A stretch of 64,000 bases of DNA from JAABQG01 sp963726365 (GTDB taxonomy: Bacteria > Pseudomonadota > Gammaproteobacteria > Burkholderiales > Burkholderiaceae_C): positions 1-64,000 of the forward strand of contig CAVSCI010000022.1 in NCBI GenBank assembly GCA_963726365.1, given 5' to 3'. Below, piece after piece: positions 48,695 through 56,825 of this stretch. The position numbers were made by a program, and so were the translations under genes. A model generated the notes under the pieces. It did not search any database, was not told the DNA's origin, and saw only the letters and a program-made list of their open reading frames with translations. Numbering within the stretch: the first letter of the stretch is position 1; every line of letters starts with the position of its first letter.

Positions 48695-49402
48695 TTACAC
48701 CCCCGCCTTTTCAGTGATGGTTCGTTTTTCAATCCGCTTTTCCGGGCTCGGGTTGTGCACGATGCGGTGCACGTAGATGCCCGGCAGATGCACCTGGTCC
48801 GGCACCATGTCGCCGACGTCCACGATCTCTTCCACCTCGACCACGCAGACCTTGCCGGCCATTGCCACGGCCGGGTTGAAGTTGCGCGCCGTCAGGCGGA
48901 ACTGCAGGTTGCCCGAGCGGTCGGCCCGGTGCGCCTTGACCAGCGACACGGCGGGCAGCAGCGAGCGTTCCATGACGTAGGTCTTGCCGTCGAATACGCG
49001 CAACTCCTTGCCCTCGGCCACCAGGGTGCCGACGCCGGTGCGGGTGTAAAAGGCCGGAATGCCGGCACCGCCGGCGCGCAGCTTCTCGGCCAGCGTGCCT
49101 TGCGGCGTGAACTCCAGCTCGAGTTCACCGGCCAGGTACTGGCGCTCGAATTCCTTGTTCTCGCCGACGTAGGACGAGATCATCTTCTTGATCTGCCGCG
49201 TCTCCAGCAGCTTGCCCAGGCCAAAGCCATCGACACCGGCGTTGTTCGAGATGACGGTCAGGTCCTTGACGCCGGAATCGCGCAGCGCGTCGATCAGCGC
49301 CTCGGGAATGCCGCACAGGCCGAAACCGCCCACGGCCATCAGCTGTCCATTGGCGACGATGCCCTTGAGGGCCGCAGCCGCAGAGGGATAGAGCTTGTTC
49401 AC
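48695..49402 (-). CDS. scoA: 3-oxoacid CoA-transferase subunit A
   Basis: The alpha subunit, 235 residues, with the signature LMAVGGFGLCGIPEALIDAL and LTVISNNAGVDGFGLGKLL, then PAFYTRTGVGTLVAEG. GTG at 49402 is the start, with AGGAGA six bases ahead. It is divergent from a PAS-LuxR regulator, and the 26-bp palindrome at 49433-49458 lies 31 bp upstream of the start, in the right place to control scoAB. Confidence 0.94.
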   Translation of the reverse strand: MNKLYPSAAAALKGIVANGQLMAVGGFGLCGIPEALIDALRDSGVKDLTVISNNAGVDGFGLGKLLETRQIKKMISSYVGENKEFERQYLAGELELEFTPQGTLAEKLRAGGAGIPAFYTRTGVGTLVAEGKELRVFDGKTYVMERSLLPAVSLVKAHRADRSGNLQFRLTARNFNPAVAMAGKVCVVEVEEIVDVGDMVPDQVHLPGIYVHRIVHNPSPEKRIEKRTITEKAGV

Positions 49403-49432
49403 ACAGGTCTCCTGAAAAGGGAAGCCTGAACG

Positions 49433-49458
49433 ATACTACGTAATCCTGTACGTAGTAT
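49433..49458. promoter_or_regulatory. Perfect inverted repeat, candidate operator for scoAB and the PAS-LuxR gene
   Basis: ATACTACGTA (49433-49442), six spacer bases, then TACGTAGTAT (49449-49458), a perfect 10-6-10 palindrome in the divergent promoter region. A third half-site-like TTCGTAAT follows at 49459-49466. LuxR-type HTH dimers bind such sites; the pairing with the adjacent regulator is inferred. Confidence 0.65.
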
Positions 49459-49494
49459 TTCGTAATGGGCAACCCCCGGGCGCCCTCGCCAGCC

Positions 49495-50055
49495 ATGACC
49501 CAGGACATCGACTACCGCCTTGCTTTCAACCTCGCGCCCATCGGGCTGGTCCTGTCACGCAACCGCACCATGGTGGACTGCAACCAGCGCGTCTGCGAGA
49601 TGTTCGGCGCCGCGCGCGAGCAGTTGGTCGGCCAGAGCTTCCAGATTCTTTACCCCAGCGCCGACGAGTACGAGCGCACCGGCGCCCGCATTGCCCCCCT
49701 GCTCAACCGCAACGGAACCTACGCCGATGACCGCATCATGAAACGCGTGGACGGCCGCTTCAAGGGCGAGACCTTCTGGTGTCACGTGACCGGCCGGGCA
49801 CTGAACCGGGAGGCGCCACACGAAGCGGGCATCTGGAGCTTCGAAGACCTGAGCTCACGCCGCCCCGTCAAGGCCGAACTCACGGCGCGCGAGCGCGAGG
49901 TGGCCGCCCACGTCATGGTCGGCCTGACCGCCAAGGAAATCGGCAAGGTGCTCGCGATCAGCCACCGCACGGTGGAGATCTACCGTGCGCGCCTGATGCG
50001 CAAGTACAAGGCCAGCACGGCCGCGGACCTGGTCCACAAACTTCTGGCGGGATAG
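49495..50055 (+). CDS. PAS domain-containing LuxR-family transcriptional regulator
   Basis: A 186-residue regulator. The N-terminal PAS domain (DYRLAFNLAPIGLVLSRNRT, MVDCNQRVCEMFGAAREQLV, ending IWSFEDLSSR) would sense a small molecule or redox change. The C-terminal LuxR/GerE helix-turn-helix reads LTAREREVAAHVMVGLTAKE then KVLAISHRTVEIYRARLM. An ATG 30 bp upstream (49465) is in frame, but it would place the palindrome only 6 bp before the start, so I prefer 49495. Single PAS-LuxR proteins like this often sit beside catabolic operons in Comamonadaceae; scoAB is the obvious target. Confidence 0.88.
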   Translation: MTQDIDYRLAFNLAPIGLVLSRNRTMVDCNQRVCEMFGAAREQLVGQSFQILYPSADEYERTGARIAPLLNRNGTYADDRIMKRVDGRFKGETFWCHVTGRALNREAPHEAGIWSFEDLSSRRPVKAELTAREREVAAHVMVGLTAKEIGKVLAISHRTVEIYRARLMRKYKASTAADLVHKLLAG

Positions 50056-50116
50056 CCGCACCGGATTTGCGCCGGGCGGATCGTGGGCACGTTGCGCCAT
50101 GCCAAACCTGCACGAA

Positions 50117-50176
50117 CTTCATTATTCATAGCGAATCATCGCCATTTGGCGCTGGAGTCCAGCCGGAAAAGCAATG
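50117..50176 (+). repeat. Family-2 dispersed repeat, copy G
   Basis: ATTATTCATAGCGAATCATC, GCCATTTGGCGCTGG, then AGCCGGAAAAGCAATGAAATC. It lies between the convergent PAS-LuxR and carboxymuconolactone-decarboxylase genes. Confidence 0.7.
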
Positions 50177-50197
50177 AAATCGATCGGAAAACAGGTT

Positions 50198-50575
50198 TCA
50201 GGGCGCTTTCGGCGCGTCCACCACCTCGGCGGCCGTGCGAAAGGCTTCGACGGCAGCGGGCAGCCCGCAGTAGATGCTGGCATGCAGCAGGACTTCCTGG
50301 ATGTCCTGCGGCGTCGCGCCATTGTTGAGCGCACCGCGCACATGGCCCTTGAGCTCATGCTGCTTGCCCAGGGCGGTGAGCATGGCCACGGTGATCAGGC
50401 TGCGGGTTTTCAGGTCCAGGCCCGGGCGTTGCCAGACATCGCCCCAGGCGTTGCGCGTGATGTATTGCTGGATCGGCGCGGTGAAATCGGTGGCGCCGCC
50501 GAAGGCGCGGGCAACGAAATCTTCGCCCATCACCTGCTTGCGGGTGGCGAGACCTTTGTCGAATTGGGAATCCAT
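50198..50575 (-). CDS. Carboxymuconolactone decarboxylase family protein (PcaC-like)
   Basis: A 125-residue all-helical protein of the carboxymuconolactone decarboxylase fold. It reads FDKGLATRKQVMGEDFVARA, then ITRNAWGDVWQRPGLDLKTR, SLITVAMLTALGKQHELKGH and IQEVLLHASIYCGLPAAVEA, matching the gamma-carboxymuconolactone decarboxylase pattern including the catalytic region around the last His and Cys. It could be PcaC of the protocatechuate 3,4-pathway or a paralogue; no pca gene is near. Start 50575 has GGAG-type purines upstream. Confidence 0.85.
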   Translation of the reverse strand: MDSQFDKGLATRKQVMGEDFVARAFGGATDFTAPIQQYITRNAWGDVWQRPGLDLKTRSLITVAMLTALGKQHELKGHVRGALNNGATPQDIQEVLLHASIYCGLPAAVEAFRTAAEVVDAPKAP

Positions 50576-50709
50576 GGATTGAAGCTCCTTCACAATCAGC
50601 CCAGAATCATGCCCGAACAACCCCATGAGAAATTGCGGGACAGACCAAGAGTAGTACACCTCACGCAGTGAAACATTTGCTCTGTCCTCATCCCCATTAG
50701 GAGACCACC

Positions 50710-51294
50710 ATGAACCGCTACCCCACCCCCGACCTCAACGACCTGCCTGACGACATCAAGGCCAAAGTGCTGGAAGTGCAGGAAAAAGCCGGCTTCGTGC
50801 CGAACGTGTTCCTCGGCTTTGCGCGCCGCCCGGCCGAGTGGCGCGCCTTCTTCGCCTATCACGACGCGCTGATGGTGCCCGAGTCGGTCGGCCGCACCAG
50901 CGGCCTGAGCAAGGGCGAGCGAGAGATGATCGTCACCACCACCAGCGCCGCCAACCACTGCCTGTACTGCGTGGTCGCGCACGGCGCCATCCTGCGCATC
51001 TACGAAAAGAAGCCACTGGTGGCCGACCAGGTGGCGGTGAACTACCGCAAGGCCGAGATCCCGCCACGCCAGCGCGCCATGCTGGATTTCGCGCTGAAGG
51101 TCTGCCAGCACTCCGACGAGATCGGTGAGGCCGACTTCGAAGCCCTGCACGCCCACGGCTTCGACGACGAGGACATCTGGGACATCGCCGCCATCACCGC
51201 CTTCTTCGGCCTGTCCAACCGCATGGCCAGCTTCAGCGGCATGATGCCCAACCCCGAGTTCTACCTGATGGGCCGGCAACCCAGGCAGAAGTAG
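50710..51294 (+). CDS. Peroxidase-related enzyme of the AhpD/carboxymuconolactone decarboxylase fold
   Basis: A 194-residue protein whose signature is the C-x-x-C-x(3)-H of alkylhydroperoxidase AhpD (SAANHCLYCVVAHGAILRIY), with the family opening LPDDIKAKVLEVQEKAGFVP and closing IAAITAFFGLSNRMASFSGM. It probably reduces peroxides using the vicinal cysteines; the partner reductant is unknown. It is divergent from the PcaC-like gene and preceded by AGGAG. Confidence 0.9.
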   Translation: MNRYPTPDLNDLPDDIKAKVLEVQEKAGFVPNVFLGFARRPAEWRAFFAYHDALMVPESVGRTSGLSKGEREMIVTTTSAANHCLYCVVAHGAILRIYEKKPLVADQVAVNYRKAEIPPRQRAMLDFALKVCQHSDEIGEADFEALHAHGFDDEDIWDIAAITAFFGLSNRMASFSGMMPNPEFYLMGRQPRQK

Positions 51295-51297
51295 GCA

Positions 51298-52530
51298 CTA
51301 CTGCCATTGATAGCATGACAATGACCTATCGACGCTGGGATTGGCCTCTGTTTTCTTCGGATTTCCGGAAAGCCGATACAGCGCCGGACGGCGCGATAGC
51401 GCCCCGGCGCGCTTCAGCCCAACAGGCTGGCCTGGCTCGACGAACGTGTAGCCCAGGTCGTGCGCGACGGCCTCGTAGGTCACCTGGCCCTGGCACACGT
51501 TCAGGCCGTTGCACAGGTGAATGTTGTCTTTCAGGGCCTGCTTCCAGCCCTTTTCCGCCAGCGCCAAGGCGTGGCCGATGGTGGCGTTGTTGAGCGCGAA
51601 GGTCGAGGTGCGCGCCACCGCGCCCGGCATGTTGGCCACGCAGTAATGCACCACGCCGTCGACCATGTAGACCGGCTCGGCATGGGTCGTCGCGTGAGAC
51701 GTCTCGAAACAGCCGCCCTGGTCGATCGCCACGTCCACCACCACAGCGCCCTTCTTCATGCGCGAGATGTGGGAACGCGTGACCAGTTTCGGCGCGGCCG
51801 CGCCGGGCACCAGCACGCCACCGACCACCAGGTCCGCGTCCAGCACGGCCTCCTCGATGCTCGAAGCCGTGGAATACACGGTGCTGATGCGGTTGCCGAA
51901 GACCAGGTCGAGCTGGCGCAGGCGGTCGACGTTCTTGTCCAGCACCGTGACGCGGGCGCCCAGGCCCACCGCCATCTGCAGGGCGTTGGTGCCGACCACG
52001 CCGGCGCCGATGATGGCCACATGGCCAGGCTGAACGCCCGGCACGCCGCCGAGCAGCAGGCCGCGCCCGCCATGGGCTTTTTCAAGGTAGGTGGCGCCAG
52101 CCTGCACCGCCATGCGACCGGCCACTTCGCTCATCGGCGCCAGCAGCGGCAGGCCGCCGCCGGGGCCGGTGATGGTCTCGTAGGCGATGCAGACCGCGCC
52201 GGACTTCACCAGCGCCTTTGTCTGCTCGGGATCGGGCGCCAGGTGCAGGTAGGTGTAGAGGATCTGGCCCGGACGCAGCATGGCGCATTCCACGGCCTGC
52301 GGCTCCTTGACCTTCACGATCATCTCGGCACGCGCGAAGATTTCCGTGGCCGTCGCGACCATTTCGGCACCGGCCGCCACGTACTGGGCATCGGTCAGGT
52401 CGATCGCGGTGCCGGCGCCGTTCTGCACCAGCACCTGGTGCCCGTGCGCCGTGAGTTCGCGCACGCTGGCCGGCGTCAGGCCGACGCGGTATTCATGGTT
52501 CTTGATTTCCTTGGGGACGCCGATGAGCAT
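51298..52530 (-). CDS. ald: Alanine dehydrogenase with a repeat-derived C-terminal tail
   Basis: Ald oxidatively deaminates L-alanine to pyruvate with NAD. It starts MLIGVPKEIKNHEYRVGLTP and carries the NAD motif VAIIGAGVVGTNALQMAVGL and the substrate-binding CIAYETITGPGGGLPLLAPM. The conserved protein ends at about EPGQPVGLKRA (residue 370). The extra 40 residues include, from residue 388, the translation of a family-2 repeat (NPKKTEANPSVDRSLSCYQW and a final Q). The total is 410 residues against the usual 370 or so. A perfect AT-rich palindrome lies 63-83 bp upstream of the start. Confidence 0.95.
   Translation of the reverse strand: MLIGVPKEIKNHEYRVGLTPASVRELTAHGHQVLVQNGAGTAIDLTDAQYVAAGAEMVATATEIFARAEMIVKVKEPQAVECAMLRPGQILYTYLHLAPDPEQTKALVKSGAVCIAYETITGPGGGLPLLAPMSEVAGRMAVQAGATYLEKAHGGRGLLLGGVPGVQPGHVAIIGAGVVGTNALQMAVGLGARVTVLDKNVDRLRQLDLVFGNRISTVYSTASSIEEAVLDADLVVGGVLVPGAAAPKLVTRSHISRMKKGAVVVDVAIDQGGCFETSHATTHAEPVYMVDGVVHYCVANMPGAVARTSTFALNNATIGHALALAEKGWKQALKDNIHLCNGLNVCQGQVTYEAVAHDLGYTFVEPGQPVGLKRAGALSRRPALYRLSGNPKKTEANPSVDRSLSCYQWQ
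51301..51368 (+). repeat. Family-2 dispersed repeat, copy H, forming the 3' end of ald
   Basis: CATTGATAGCATGACAATGACC, TATCGACGCTGGG, then a TTTTCTTCGGATTTCCGG arm. It lies within the last codons of ald on the opposite strand; the ald stop is immediately outside it at 51298-51300. Confidence 0.8.
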
Positions 52531-52593
52531 GTTCGTCTCCTGATGGGTTGATCGGAGCGATTGTGCGGAGGAACGTCTATTTTGAGAAGCTGT

Positions 52594-52613
52594 GTTAATT
52601 GATTTTAATTAAC
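52594..52613. promoter_or_regulatory. AT-rich palindrome upstream of ald
   Basis: GTTAATT, GATTTT spacer, AATTAAC: a perfect 7-6-7 inverted repeat. ald genes are often controlled by an Lrp/AsnC regulator, and such sites are AT-rich and symmetric, but no Lrp gene is in the window, so the regulator is a guess. Confidence 0.45.
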
Positions 52614-52654
52614 ATAAGTGAATCTAATAAATAAGCACGGGCTTGCACCACGCC

Positions 52655-53083
52655 TCATCCGATTTCTTCCACCAGTTGCCGCATCCAGTCTGGCAGGGGC
52701 ACGGCTTTCTGCTTCGGGAAGTCCACCCAGATCGTCGTGGCCCCACCGGCGGCACAGATCACGCCGGGCTCGCTGGCACGCTCCATCGTGGCCCAGCTCT
52801 CGAACGTGGTACGCGCCGGGTCGCTGGCGTACATCTTCAGCAGAACATCGCCGGGATATTCCAGTTGCCGGTAGAAATTGCAGAAGGCGTTGACGATCAC
52901 CGGACCCTCGCCCTGCGGATCGACCATGCAGCCGATTGAACGAAACCATTCGATCCGGACGATCTCCAGATAGCGGAAATAGGTGGTGTTGTTGACATGG
53001 TTCATGGCGTCCATGTCGCCCCAGCGGATCGGCACCGTCATCTCGAACACGAGCCTCTTGAGTGCGGGAATTTCAAATTTCAT
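52655..53083 (-). CDS. Acyl-CoA thioesterase of the hot-dog (4HBT) fold
   Basis: A 142-residue thioesterase with the catalytic motif IRWGDMDAMNHVNNTTYFRY (Asp near residue 21), then EWFRSIGCMVDPQGEGPVIV, the 4-hydroxybenzoyl-CoA thioesterase pattern. The acyl substrate is unknown. Its start overlaps the stop of the upstream EamA gene by four bases (ATGA), so the two are coupled, with the SDR gene farther upstream on the same strand. Confidence 0.9.
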   Translation of the reverse strand: MKFEIPALKRLVFEMTVPIRWGDMDAMNHVNNTTYFRYLEIVRIEWFRSIGCMVDPQGEGPVIVNAFCNFYRQLEYPGDVLLKMYASDPARTTFESWATMERASEPGVICAAGGATTIWVDFPKQKAVPLPDWMRQLVEEIG

Positions 53084-53980
53084 CGGTGCGCCTTGATGGA
53101 AAAAACGATGCCCAGCGTGAACAACACGCTGGCAAGGAGTTGGGGGACGGACGGCCACTGACCATCCCAGGCAAAAGAATAAACCAGCGCGAACACGGTC
53201 TCGCTCACGATGAGCTGGCCGCACAGGCTGGCCGACAGCCGCTGGCTGGCCACATTCCACAGAATGGTCGCCAGCCACGCCGAGCCCAGCCCGGTGGCCA
53301 CACACACCGTCGCGGCCCATGCGAAGCCGGGATGTGCGACCAATTCGCGCGCCGGGGTGCCCAGCACCATCCACATCAGCAGCGCGCCGCCACCGGTGGC
53401 CACCCCGAGCCAGTTGGCCCAGTCAGCCGCTGACACCTCGCGATGCCGGTGCAGCCAGGCGGCGTTGAGCAGCGCAAAAGCAGTCCAGCAAGCCATCGCC
53501 CCTGCCGCGTAGGCCACGCCGCGCAAGAAATCCGGCTGATCACCGGGCCCCGTCGTCAGACTGCCTTGGGTGACCCCCATCATCAGCGCCAGCCCAGCCG
53601 CGGTCAGCGCCAGGCCGGGCAGCAGCGCCGCCCAGCGCAGTCCCAGGGGTTTGCCCAACAGCATGACCCACAGCGGAATCGTGCCGATGATGAGCGTGGG
53701 CACCTCGGTGCCGGCGTCGCGGATGGCCAGCACCAGCAGCCAGTAGTAGCCGGTGAAGCCCAGCACGCTCAAGGCCAGCGCCCAGACCATCTGGGAGCCA
53801 TCTGGGCCGGCGCCTGCGCCCGGGCACCAGCAAAAGCACCAGCGCGGACATCGCGCCATACGCCAGGAAACGGCCGGCCGCCAGATCCACCGAGGACAGT
53901 CCCGGCGTCATGCGCGGCGCCACGAACACCAGACCCCACAGCGCACCCGCGAGCAGGCCCGCGACGATGCCCCAGGTCAT
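53080..53980 (-). CDS. EamA/DMT-superfamily permease, one frame break
   Basis: A membrane transporter of the drug/metabolite superfamily with about ten hydrophobic helices in two EamA halves (MTWGIVAGLLAGALWGLVFV at the start; LGSAWLATILWNVASQRLSA and QLLASVLFTLGIVFSIKA late). The frame slips at about 53815-53850, after FLAYGAMSALVLLLVPG, and resumes at WALALSVLGFTGYYWLL. The restored protein is about 300 residues. The substrate is unknown. A family-1 repeat lies just upstream of the start, between this gene and the SDR gene. Confidence 0.82.
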
Positions 53981-53992
53981 GGATCGGCTAAG

Positions 53993-54071
53993 CGGCGCCG
54001 GGCCGCCCCAAGGCGACTGCGAAACCCCCAAGGGGGGCAGCGCAGCACACGCCGTGGCAAGCGTGGGGGTC
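53993..54071 (+). repeat. Family-1 dispersed repeat, copy 4
   Basis: GGCCGCCCCAAGGCGACTGC, CCCCCAAGGGGGGCAGCG, then CACACGCCGTGGCAAGCGTG and GGGGGTCA. It fills the gap between the SDR stop (54076) and the EamA start (53980), about 12 bp from the EamA start codon. Confidence 0.75.
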
Positions 54072-54075
54072 ACAT

Positions 54076-54858
54076 TCATACCCCGAAACCGTCGTCCGCC
54101 GCAATCACGGCGCCGTTGATGAAATGGCTCTGGTCGCTGGCCAGCATCAGCAGCAGGCCATCCAGGTCCTGCGGCTGGCCCACGCGCTTGCGCGGCAGCA
54201 TCTGGATGAGTTTCTGACCCTGCTCGGTCTGCCAGTGGTGGTGGTTGATCTCGGTGTCGATATAGCCGGGGCAGATGGCGTTGACGTTGATGCCGAAGCG
54301 CCCCCACTCCAGCGCCATGGCCTTGGTCATCTGCACCACGGCGGCCTTGCTCATGCAATACACGCCGATCTGCGGCAGCACCTTCAGGCCGGCCATCGAC
54401 GCGATGTTGATGATGCGCCCGCCGGTGAAGCTGCCGGGTGCGGCGCCGCGGGAACGGGCCAGCATGCGCTTGCCGACTTCCTGGGCCACGAAGAAGGCGC
54501 CGCGCACGTTGGTGTTGAAGACGAAGTCGTATTCGTCCTCGCCCACATCCTGGATGCGCTGCGTGGTGCTGACGCCGGAGTTGTTGACCAGGATGTCGAT
54601 GGAACCCATCTCGGTCTCGGCATGGGCCACCGCGGACTTGATCGAATCGTTGTCAGTGACGTCGAGCTCGATCACATGGGCATCACCGCCGTCGCCTTCG
54701 ATCTCGGCGCGCAGCTCCTTGAGTTTTTCCAGGCGGCGACTGGCCAGCACGACCCCCGCACCGGCCGCTGCCAGGGTCCGCGCGAACTGCGCGCCGAGGC
54801 CGCCGGAGGCCCCCGTGATGAAGGCCACGCGGCCGGAAAGATCGATGTTGTATGCCAT
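54076..54858 (-). CDS. Short-chain dehydrogenase/reductase (SDR)
   Basis: A 260-residue classical SDR. The cofactor motif is VAFITGASGGLGAQFARTLA (residues 10-29), the structural Asn block is DILVNNSGVS and the catalytic Tyr-Lys pair is GVYCMSKAAVVQMTKAMALE. The Arg after the second strand (VLASRRLEKLKEL) suggests an NADP preference. Neighbouring genes for an acyl-CoA thioesterase and ETF dehydrogenase hint at fatty-acid or CoA-thioester metabolism. The start at 54858 has GGAGG upstream. It is divergent from etfD, with a palindrome between. Confidence 0.9.
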   Translation of the reverse strand: MAYNIDLSGRVAFITGASGGLGAQFARTLAAAGAGVVLASRRLEKLKELRAEIEGDGGDAHVIELDVTDNDSIKSAVAHAETEMGSIDILVNNSGVSTTQRIQDVGEDEYDFVFNTNVRGAFFVAQEVGKRMLARSRGAAPGSFTGGRIINIASMAGLKVLPQIGVYCMSKAAVVQMTKAMALEWGRFGINVNAICPGYIDTEINHHHWQTEQGQKLIQMLPRKRVGQPQDLDGLLLMLASDQSHFINGAVIAADDGFGV

Positions 54859-54882
54859 TGAGGAACCTCCACTAAACGAAGA

Positions 54883-54894
54883 GAACGATCGTTC
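54883..54894. promoter_or_regulatory. GAACGATCGTTC palindrome between the SDR gene and etfD
   Basis: A perfect 12-bp palindrome in the divergent promoter region, 25 bp from the SDR start and 99 bp from etfD. Abutting inverted G-A-A-C-G half-sites are the form TetR-type regulators often use, and several fatty-acid and acyl-CoA regulons in Betaproteobacteria are TetR-controlled; no regulator gene is adjacent. Confidence 0.45.
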
Positions 54895-54992
54895 GATTGT
54901 GCCCGTGAACGGCATAAAATCAGTCGCCCAACCGACAGACATCTCCCTCTGTTGTGCGGCACCCTACGGCCCATGACCAACCGAGACATCCC

Positions 54993-56697
54993 ATGACAAA
55001 CCAGGAAATACTGGCCCAGTTCGGCCCGCGCGAAGCAATGGAATACGACGTGGTCGTGGTCGGTGGCGGCCCGGCTGGGCTTTCCACCGCCATCCGCCTC
55101 AAGCAGCTGGCCGCGGAAAAGGGCACCGAGATTTCGGTCGTGGTGCTTGAAAAAGGCGCCGAGCCCGGCGTCCACATCCTCTCGGGTGCCGTGCTGGATC
55201 CGATTGCCTTGACGGAGCTCTTTCCGGACTGGAAGGCGATGGGTGCGCCGCTGAACCAGCCCGTCACCGACGAAGCCATGATGTTTCTCAGCGAGAAGGG
55301 CGCCCATCGCACGCCCAACTTCCTGTTGCCCAAGTGCAGCCAGAACCACGGCAACTACATCATCAGCCTGGGCGCCCTGACCCGCTGGCTGGCGCAGCAG
55401 GCGGAGAATCTGGGTGTGGAGATATTCCCCGGCTTCGCGGCGGCTGAAGTGCTGTACTCCGAGGACGGCGCCGTCAGGGGCGTGGCCACCGGAAATCTCG
55501 GCGTGGGCAAGGATGGCGAGCCCGGCGAGGCCTTTCAGATCGGCATGGAACTGCTCGCCAAGTACACGATCTTTGCCGAAGGCTCGCGCGGTCACCTCGG
55601 TCGCCAGCTGATTGTCACGGTTCAACCTGGACGCGGGGCGTGATCCGCAGAGTTACGGCATCGGCATCAAGGAACTGTGGGAGATTGACCCGGCCCGTCA
55701 CGAGCCCGGCCTGGTCGTACATACGGCCGGATGGCCGATGGACGCGAACACCTATGGTGGCTCGTTTCTGTACCACATGGAAGACAACAAGGTCGCGCTG
55801 GGCTTCATCACCGGGCTGAACTACGCCAACCCTTACCTGAGCCCGTTCGAGGAATTCCAGCGCTGGAAGACCCACCCCAACATCCGCTGGTACCTCGAAG
55901 GCGAGGACAAGGGGCTCAAGCCCGCCAAGCGCCTTGCCTATGGCGCCCGCGCGATCACCGCTGGCGGCCTGTCTTCCCTGCCCAAGACCGTCTTTCCCGG
56001 GGGTGCCCTGGTCGGTTGTGAAGCAGGTTTCCTGAATGTGAGTCGCATCAAGGGCAGCCATGCCGCCATGAAGTCCGGCATGCTGGCCGCAGAGGCTGCC
56101 TACGAAGCCATCGCCGCCGGGCGATCGCATGACGAGCTCAGCGCCTACCCCGAAGCCTTCGAAGCCAGCTGGCTTTACACCGAGCTCAACAAGTCGCGCA
56201 ATTTCAAGGCCTGGTTCAAATACGGCCTGACTGTCGGCACCTTGATGAACGGCCTGGAGCAATTCGCCCTCAAAGGCAACTTTCCCTGGACGATTCACCG
56301 CGACAAGCCTGACCATGCCTACCTGAAGCCGGCCGCCGAGTGCAAACCCATCGACTACCCCAAGCCCGATGGCAAGCTCACCTTCGACCGCCTGAGCAGC
56401 GTGTTCATCAGCAATGCCAACCACGAAGAAAACCAGCCTGCCCACTTGACGCTGAAGGATGCGTCGGTGCCGGTCAACGTCAATCTCGCGAAGTTCGCCG
56501 GACCGGAGGCCCGCTACTGCCCGGCCGGCGTGTACGAATTCGTGCCCGACGAGGCCAAGGGCGGCAGCGCCCAGCGCCTGCAGATCAACGCGGCCAACTG
56601 CGTGCACTGCAAGACCTGCGACATCAAGGACCCGACGCAGAACATCGTCTGGGTCACGCCGGAAGGCGGCGGCGGGCCGAACTACGCAGGCATGTAG
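54993..56697 (+). CDS. etfD: Electron transfer flavoprotein-ubiquinone oxidoreductase, one frame break
   Basis: ETF-QO passes electrons from ETF (fatty-acid and amino-acid oxidation) to ubiquinone at the membrane. The 567-residue protein opens EYDVVVVGGGPAGLSTAIRL (FAD site, near residue 20) and LSGAVLDPIALTELFPDW. It ends in the 4Fe-4S module YCPAGVYEFV, NCVHCKTCDIKDPTQNIVWV and TPEGGGGPNYAGM. One extra T at about 55613 (att-g-t-ca-cgg) breaks RQLIARFNLDAG. Length is one base over a multiple of three, as expected for a single insertion. A strong terminator follows. Confidence 0.96.
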
Positions 56698-56717
56698 GCG
56701 CACTTGCGCCGCGTCCG

Positions 56718-56744
56718 AAAGGGGCCTTCTGGCCCCTTTTTTTT
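56718..56744 (+). terminator. Rho-independent terminator after etfD
   Basis: AAAGGGGCC-TTCT-GGCCCCTTT, a perfect 9-bp stem followed by a run of T (to 56744). Confidence 0.92.
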
Positions 56745-56825
56745 ATATCAGGCACTGTCGAACGGGTGACGGGCACCCCGACCCGCCGCCATGTAAAGTC
56801 CATCCTTACTGGAGACAAGCCCACC

